In this document: positions 6,261-10,371 of the stretch, piece after piece | Numbering within the stretch: the stretch's first letter is position 1 | Layout: each line of letters begins with the position of its first letter | DNA from: Simkania negevensis | Lineage (GTDB): Bacteria > Chlamydiota > Chlamydiia > Chlamydiales > Simkaniaceae | DNA length: 10,371 nucleotides | Direction: 5' to 3' | Assembly (NCBI GenBank): GCA_016191565.1 | Contig: JACPWA010000090.1 | Location: 1 to 10,371 of the forward strand | Translations under genes and position numbers: made by a program | The notes under the pieces: generated by a model | Database searches by the model: none | Seen by the model: only the letters and a program-made list of their open reading frames with translations | What the model was told of the DNA's origin: nothing

Positions 6261-8231
6261 ATGGAAAGTAAAAAAACTCTCTATATCTTTGATGAGTTTT
6301 TCACTTCGGGAAAAGAAGAAAGTATCAGCCCTTTCCTCACCCAGGGCTCTCGAAAGTGGGCGAAATACCTCACCCTAAAAAGCTCTCTTTGCTCTGCGCT
6401 TTTCCTTTTAGGATCTTTCGCCAGCTCTTTTTTCTCGCATGATCTTTCTGCTTTTCTCCTTATTTTTGTCTATTTTATCTCAGGAACCCCTGCTCTTTTG
6501 AGTACAATCGAGGATCTTAAAGGGCTCGAAGTCAATATCGATGTACTCATGACGATGGCTGCCTTTCTCTCCTTTATCATTGGAGGAGAAATGGAGGGGG
6601 GGCTCCTTCTCGTTCTTTTTGCCTTTTCAGGTGCAATGGAAGAAGCGGTCACCAAAAAAACAAAGGGAGCCCTTTATCACTTAAAAGAGCTTTCCCCTTC
6701 CTTTGCAACGGTAATAGAAGAAGGGGCAGCCCCCTTTGAAAAATCGGTCGAAGAAATCGAGATCGGTACCCATCTTCTTATCAAAGTGGGAGAAGTAGTC
6801 CCTCTAGACGGAAAAGTAGTAGAAGGGGAAACCTCCCTTTCTCTTTCTCACCTCACAGGAGAGAGCCTTCCCGTCTTGAAAAAAAAAGGAGATGAGGTAC
6901 AGGGAGGGAGCCGCACCCTTGATGGAACACTCATTGTTGAGGTAACGCGGAGAAAGCAAGACTCCACTTTGGCAAGGATCATAGAGCTTATCAACAAAGC
7001 GCAGGAGATGAAACCGCGTGTAGAGCAACTTCTCGACAGGTTTGGCAAGAGATATGCAACAACGATCATCTTCCTCTTTTTTTTCTTTGCTTTAAGCCTT
7101 CCCTTTTTCCTATCAACCCCCTTCTTTGGCATTGAAGGGTCGATCTACCGCTCCCTTGCTTTTTTAATCGCTGCCTCTCCTTGCGCTCTTATCATTGCCA
7201 CCCCGACTGCCTATCTCAGTGCTATCTCTTCCTGCGCTAGAAAAGGAATCCTCCTTAAAGGGGGTATTACCCTAGATGCCCTTGCTAAATGTAAGCTCTT
7301 TGCCTTTGATAAAACAGGAACCTTAACCATGGGAAAACTCTCCTGCATAGAGACTATCTCCCTTTCTTCTCATCCCTCCTTCAGTATCTTCGATGCGATC
7401 TCTTGCGCTGTTTCTTTAGAAAAATACTCCACCCATCCGATCGCAGAGGCTATTCTCACATTAGGGAAAGAGAAAAACAGTCCCTTTCTACCCACCGAAG
7501 GATTTCAATCGATTGCAGGCTTGGGCCTTCAAGGACAAGTGAACCTAAAAGGGGAAAAAATGTGGACCTACATTGGGAACAAAAGCTTCATTCTTTCTAA
7601 ATCAAGCGGAAAAAACCTCGACTTTGATCATAAGTCGCTTAAGAGCGATATGGCTACTTTTCTTTTAATCAAAGAGTCACTTTATGCATTTTACTTCGAA
7701 GATCAAGTGAGAAAAGAGGCCAAAAAAATGCTCTTTGACCTTAAAACAAAAAACAAGTTAGAAATCCTGATGCTCACTGGCGATCATCAAAAAAGCGCTG
7801 AAAAAGTAGGAAAAGAACTTGGAATTGAAAAGGTCTATGCAGAGCTCCGCCCTGAGCAAAAGCTAGAGCTGATTTCACATCTTTCTCTCCATGCACCGCT
7901 TGCCATGGTAGGGGATGGGATCAACGATGCCCCCGCTCTTGCTCGCGCCAGCGTGGGGATTTCGATGGGGCAAATTGGGAGCCGCAGTGCCATTGATGCT
8001 TCTGATATTGTTCTCCTTCACGATGATCTATCCTTAATCAGCACCCTGTATGAAAAGGCACAGAAAACTCTAACAATCGTTAGGGAAAATTTAAGCCTTG
8101 CCCTTGGAGTGATCTGTCTTGCCACCATTCCTGCTCTTCTCGGTCTTCTTCCCCTCTGGATAGCGGTCCTCCTGCATGAGGGAGGCACTGTTCTCGTTGG
8201 TCTTAATAGTCTCCGCCTTTTAAAAAAATAG
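6261..8231 (+). CDS. P1B-type heavy-metal-transporting ATPase, P1B-4-like (annotated ZntA in chlamydiae)
   Basis: This 656-residue pump exports a transition metal from the cytosol using ATP. The catalytic set is complete: actuator HLTGES (197-202), phosphorylated Asp350 in DKTGTLT, the N-domain HP (392-393) with GLGLQG (420-425), MLTGDH (504-509) and GDGINDAPA (551-559). The metal-site helix reads SPC (306-308), not CPC, and the last helix contains HEGGT (639-643). SPC plus HEGG/S-T is the P1B-4 signature, known for Co2+, Fe2+ and sometimes Zn2+ pumps such as PfeT, CtpD and CoaT. There is no N-terminal CXXC or histidine-rich metal domain, also typical of P1B-4. Membrane segments are visible at about 42-58, 62-83, 92-108, 112-124, 264-287, 295-318, 608-628 and 630-648. 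The name ZntA may therefore mislead about the substrate. GTGAGA is the only Shine-Dalgarno-like run before the ATG, so coupling to the upstream gene is likely. Confidence 0.93.
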   Translation: MESKKTLYIFDEFFTSGKEESISPFLTQGSRKWAKYLTLKSSLCSALFLLGSFASSFFSHDLSAFLLIFVYFISGTPALLSTIEDLKGLEVNIDVLMTMAAFLSFIIGGEMEGGLLLVLFAFSGAMEEAVTKKTKGALYHLKELSPSFATVIEEGAAPFEKSVEEIEIGTHLLIKVGEVVPLDGKVVEGETSLSLSHLTGESLPVLKKKGDEVQGGSRTLDGTLIVEVTRRKQDSTLARIIELINKAQEMKPRVEQLLDRFGKRYATTIIFLFFFFALSLPFFLSTPFFGIEGSIYRSLAFLIAASPCALIIATPTAYLSAISSCARKGILLKGGITLDALAKCKLFAFDKTGTLTMGKLSCIETISLSSHPSFSIFDAISCAVSLEKYSTHPIAEAILTLGKEKNSPFLPTEGFQSIAGLGLQGQVNLKGEKMWTYIGNKSFILSKSSGKNLDFDHKSLKSDMATFLLIKESLYAFYFEDQVRKEAKKMLFDLKTKNKLEILMLTGDHQKSAEKVGKELGIEKVYAELRPEQKLELISHLSLHAPLAMVGDGINDAPALARASVGISMGQIGSRSAIDASDIVLLHDDLSLISTLYEKAQKTLTIVRENLSLALGVICLATIPALLGLLPLWIAVLLHEGGTVLVGLNSLRLLKK

Positions 8232-8236
8232 TCAAA

Positions 8237-8258
8237 CCCATAAGGTGAGCCTTATGGG
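8237..8258 (+). promoter_or_regulatory. Start-codon hairpin of the glutamate dehydrogenase gene
   Basis: CCCATAAGG (8237-8245) and CCTTATGGG (8250-8258) are exact reverse complements around a TGAG loop. The Shine-Dalgarno AAGGTGAG (8242-8249) and the start codon ATG (8254-8256) both lie inside the structure. The hairpin starts 5 nt after the ATPase stop codon at 8231. No T-run follows on the plus strand, so it is not a terminator for the upstream genes. A translational gate opened by ribosomes finishing the ATPase is the likely reading, but that is inference. Confidence 0.7.
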
Positions 8259-10371
8259 AGAAATAAAGAGAAGCCAGCAAAGTCTGCACGCTTTGGAAAA
8301 AGCGACAGAGACTGAAAGTAAGCAGTTTAAAGAATATTATCTTTGGCTGCAATCGCATATGCCCCCCTCTTTTTTCGAAGAGGTGGATGAACAGCAGCTG
8401 ATGCTGATCACCCACTACCTTATGGGCTTTCCTATGCAAGGCTATGTCTCTTATATTCAATTAAAAGAGGTGGCTTTTGCCCTGATACTCGATAGCCCTG
8501 ACGTCGACCAAAGAATTCTGAAGTATTTCCTAAGTCAGGGAATCAAACACTACCAGACCTTTCTTTCTGATGCCCCTCCCCCTTTTCCTGGAATCAAAAC
8601 CAAACTGCGGATTGCTGTTATTCTCTTCACCCTTCTTGAAGAAGAAGAAAACCTCCTTCTTTCCAAAGAGATGCAACAAGAGATCTATCAGAAAATTTAT
8701 CAAATCCACTCTGCCATCACCTTTGAGAGCTTTCAAAAGCTTCTCTATACAATGAATCCCCGTTTTCTCCGCTCTCTTTCTACAGAGAGTTTGACGCATG
8801 CTCTTCTCCTCTACTATCGAACAATAGACCGCGATTACTGCCAATATGAGCTCATCCAAAACGAAAAATGGAAGGAAGAGAAAACCAATCCTTCCTCAAT
8901 ACAAATCCTTTTTGCTTGGAAAAACATCCCAAAATACCGCTTTCTCTACCGACTAGCAAAAATGCTCTCCCGCCACCAACTGGCTATCACCAAAATGAAT
9001 GCCTCCTACGTGCAGCCCTATCAAAAAGGGGCTACTTTAATTATGTCTCTTTATCTTCATGGAGCAAAGGGACAAGCTGCTTGGGAAGAAGCAGATATCG
9101 ATGATCTTTTAAAAGAACTTGTTACCCTCAAGTATTTTTCCGATGAGGATGAAATCGAACGGGTTTTTGTAACCCCTCTTCTTGTCAGAGGCAATATCGG
9201 CAACCTCCTCCGCTCTATGATCCACTTTATCCATCAGATCCTTGTTCCCTCCAATATCAATCTCTACACCCTCTCTAATATTGAAGAGGGACTCTGCCAC
9301 CATCCAGAGCTTACCCTCCAAATCACTCATGCTTTTGAACTCAAATTCGATCCGAAAAAACACAACCTGCAAAGATTTGAAGAGGAAAAAAATAGAATTT
9401 TTTCTCTTATTCAGAAGTTAGACACAGGAGATGAGCTTAGCGACAATAGAAGAAAAAATATCTTAAAGCAGGCGCTCTTTTTTGCCGAGTTTACCCTCAA
9501 AACAAATTTCTATCGCCATAACAAAAGCGCTTTTTCCTTTCGCCTTGATCCCAAATACCTCGATACCCTTCCTTATAATAGGAGCGATTTTTTCCCAGAG
9601 CTTCCCTTTGCCATTTTCTTTGTTCAAGGAATGCATTTTATTAGTTTCCACATCCGCTTCCGAGATCTAGCAAGGGGAGGTCTTCGGACCATATTTCCTT
9701 ACAAAATAGAAAAGATGAGCACCGAGAGAAATTTCATTTTCTCTGAATGTTACCAACTCGCCTATACACAACAGAAAAAAAATAAAGATATCCCTGAAGG
9801 GGGAGCTAAAGCGGTGATTTTTCTTCAACCTCATGAAAGTCTGGCTAGAGAAAGTAGATTTTATAAAGAGGAGCTCCTTTCCTCTGGAAAAGTAGAAGAA
9901 GAAGTAGAAAAAAGACTTGCAACTTTTAATGAGGAGCAAAGACTTGAATATCTTTATCAATCTCAGCGTGCATTTATCCACAGCCTCCTTACTTTGGTTA
10001 ATTGCTTCGAAGATGGAACTCTTAAAGCAAAAGATATTGTCGACTATTGGAGAAAATCTGAGTATCTCTACCTTGGACCTGACGAAAATATGCACAATGT
10101 AATCATCGAATGGATTGCGCAGTATAGTCTAAGATGTGGTTATAAGTGTGGAGCTGCTTTTATTTCAAGCAAGCCCCATGGAGGGATCAACCACAAGGAA
10201 TTTGGAGTCACCTCTCTTGGCCTTAACACCTATGTGAAAGAGGTGCTAAAATTTCTCAAGATTAATCTTACTGGCCTTCCGGCACCTGATCTGGTTCCTG
10301 AAGATGGGAGACAAAAAATCATTAAAACAGATCAAATAAAAAAATCTGTCTATAGCGTACTTCTTGAAATA
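8254..10371 (+). CDS. NAD-specific glutamate dehydrogenase, large type, N-terminal part (cut by right edge)
   Basis: The frame opens at ATG 8254 and stays open for 706 codons to the window end. Large NAD-glutamate dehydrogenases converts L-glutamate to 2-oxoglutarate and ammonia, feeding amino acid carbon into the TCA cycle; the roughly 1,000-residue cytosolic class fits here. The first 440 or so residues are a poorly conserved, mostly helical regulatory region. The catalytic part then shows FRDLARGGLRTI (469-480), PEGGAKAV (514-521) with the likely catalytic lysine, YLGPDENM (606-613), and SKPHGGINHKEFGVTSLG (639-656), all hallmarks of the family. The NAD-binding Rossmann domain and the stop lie beyond the edge. 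It follows the ATPase by 22 bp and its start is buried in a hairpin (8237-8258). The next in-frame ATG (residue 36) lacks a ribosome-binding site, so 8254 is preferred. No frameshift or stop interrupts it. Confidence 0.93.
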   Translation, partial: MGEIKRSQQSLHALEKATETESKQFKEYYLWLQSHMPPSFFEEVDEQQLMLITHYLMGFPMQGYVSYIQLKEVAFALILDSPDVDQRILKYFLSQGIKHYQTFLSDAPPPFPGIKTKLRIAVILFTLLEEEENLLLSKEMQQEIYQKIYQIHSAITFESFQKLLYTMNPRFLRSLSTESLTHALLLYYRTIDRDYCQYELIQNEKWKEEKTNPSSIQILFAWKNIPKYRFLYRLAKMLSRHQLAITKMNASYVQPYQKGATLIMSLYLHGAKGQAAWEEADIDDLLKELVTLKYFSDEDEIERVFVTPLLVRGNIGNLLRSMIHFIHQILVPSNINLYTLSNIEEGLCHHPELTLQITHAFELKFDPKKHNLQRFEEEKNRIFSLIQKLDTGDELSDNRRKNILKQALFFAEFTLKTNFYRHNKSAFSFRLDPKYLDTLPYNRSDFFPELPFAIFFVQGMHFISFHIRFRDLARGGLRTIFPYKIEKMSTERNFIFSECYQLAYTQQKKNKDIPEGGAKAVIFLQPHESLARESRFYKEELLSSGKVEEEVEKRLATFNEEQRLEYLYQSQRAFIHSLLTLVNCFEDGTLKAKDIVDYWRKSEYLYLGPDENMHNVIIEWIAQYSLRCGYKCGAAFISSKPHGGINHKEFGVTSLGLNTYVKEVLKFLKINLTGLPAPDLVPEDGRQKIIKTDQIKKSVYSVLLEI

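Noticed and set aside
8237..8258. Reading the hairpin as an intrinsic terminator of the ATPase transcript
   Set aside because: No T-run follows on the plus strand. A T-rich stretch follows only on the minus strand, where no gene ends.
8203..8460. Minus-strand frame across the ATPase-dehydrogenase junction
   Set aside because: It runs antisense through both conserved genes and has no recognisable domain or ribosome-binding site.
8530..10095. Minus-strand open frames opposite the right-hand gene (8530-8859, 9109-9372, 9463-9651, 9667-10095)
   Set aside because: The plus strand is one uninterrupted 706-codon frame with clear glutamate dehydrogenase motifs, so these are shadows.
1..10371. Mobile elements, CRISPR arrays, tRNA/rRNA genes, toxin-antitoxin or defence genes
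   Set aside because: No transposase or integrase motifs, regularly spaced repeats, cloverleaf sequences or defence domains were found on either strand.

Overview
The window most likely comes from a member of the Chlamydiae, probably one of the amoeba-associated or environmental lineages rather than Chlamydia itself. Three things point there. One protein is very close, from memory, to the chlamydial UPF0158 family (C. trachomatis CT429). A 2-oxoacid dehydrogenase E1 alpha/beta fusion matches the chlamydial CT340 type. A membrane protein followed directly by a P1B-type metal ATPase matches the chlamydial CT728-CT727 gene order. A large NAD-specific glutamate dehydrogenase, which I do not expect in Chlamydia proper, favours an environmental chlamydia. 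These comparisons are from memory and no search was run. I do not assign a genus.

Layout, left to right. At 1-602 (minus) is the 5' part of a YycJ/WalJ-type metallo-beta-lactamase-fold hydrolase, cut by the left edge. A 211-bp divergent spacer holds a near-consensus promoter reading right and a perfect dyad. It leads to a small helical protein of unknown function (814-1188, plus), whose 3' end overlaps the convergent E1 fusion gene by 23 bp. The E1 fusion (1166-3241, minus) sits 7 bp behind a UPF0158/AT-hook protein gene (3249-4385, minus), and the two look like an operon. A 199-bp AT-rich spacer with several inverted repeats separates this pair from an Inc-like protein with two close transmembrane segments (4585-5301, minus). 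From a second divergent spacer (5302-5504), a plus-strand run of three tightly packed genes reads to the right edge: a VIT/CCC1-like membrane protein (5505-6254), a P1B-4-like metal ATPase (6261-8231) and a large NAD-glutamate dehydrogenase (8254 to beyond the right edge; 706 codons visible).

The right-hand run is the most interesting part. The two transport proteins look like a transition-metal handling pair, possibly iron, cobalt or manganese. The glutamate dehydrogenase start codon and Shine-Dalgarno sequence lie inside a perfect 9-bp hairpin just after the ATPase stop codon, which suggests that its translation is coupled or conditional. No RNA genes, insertion sequences, CRISPR arrays or phage genes were seen. 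No gene-free stretch exceeds 300 bases.
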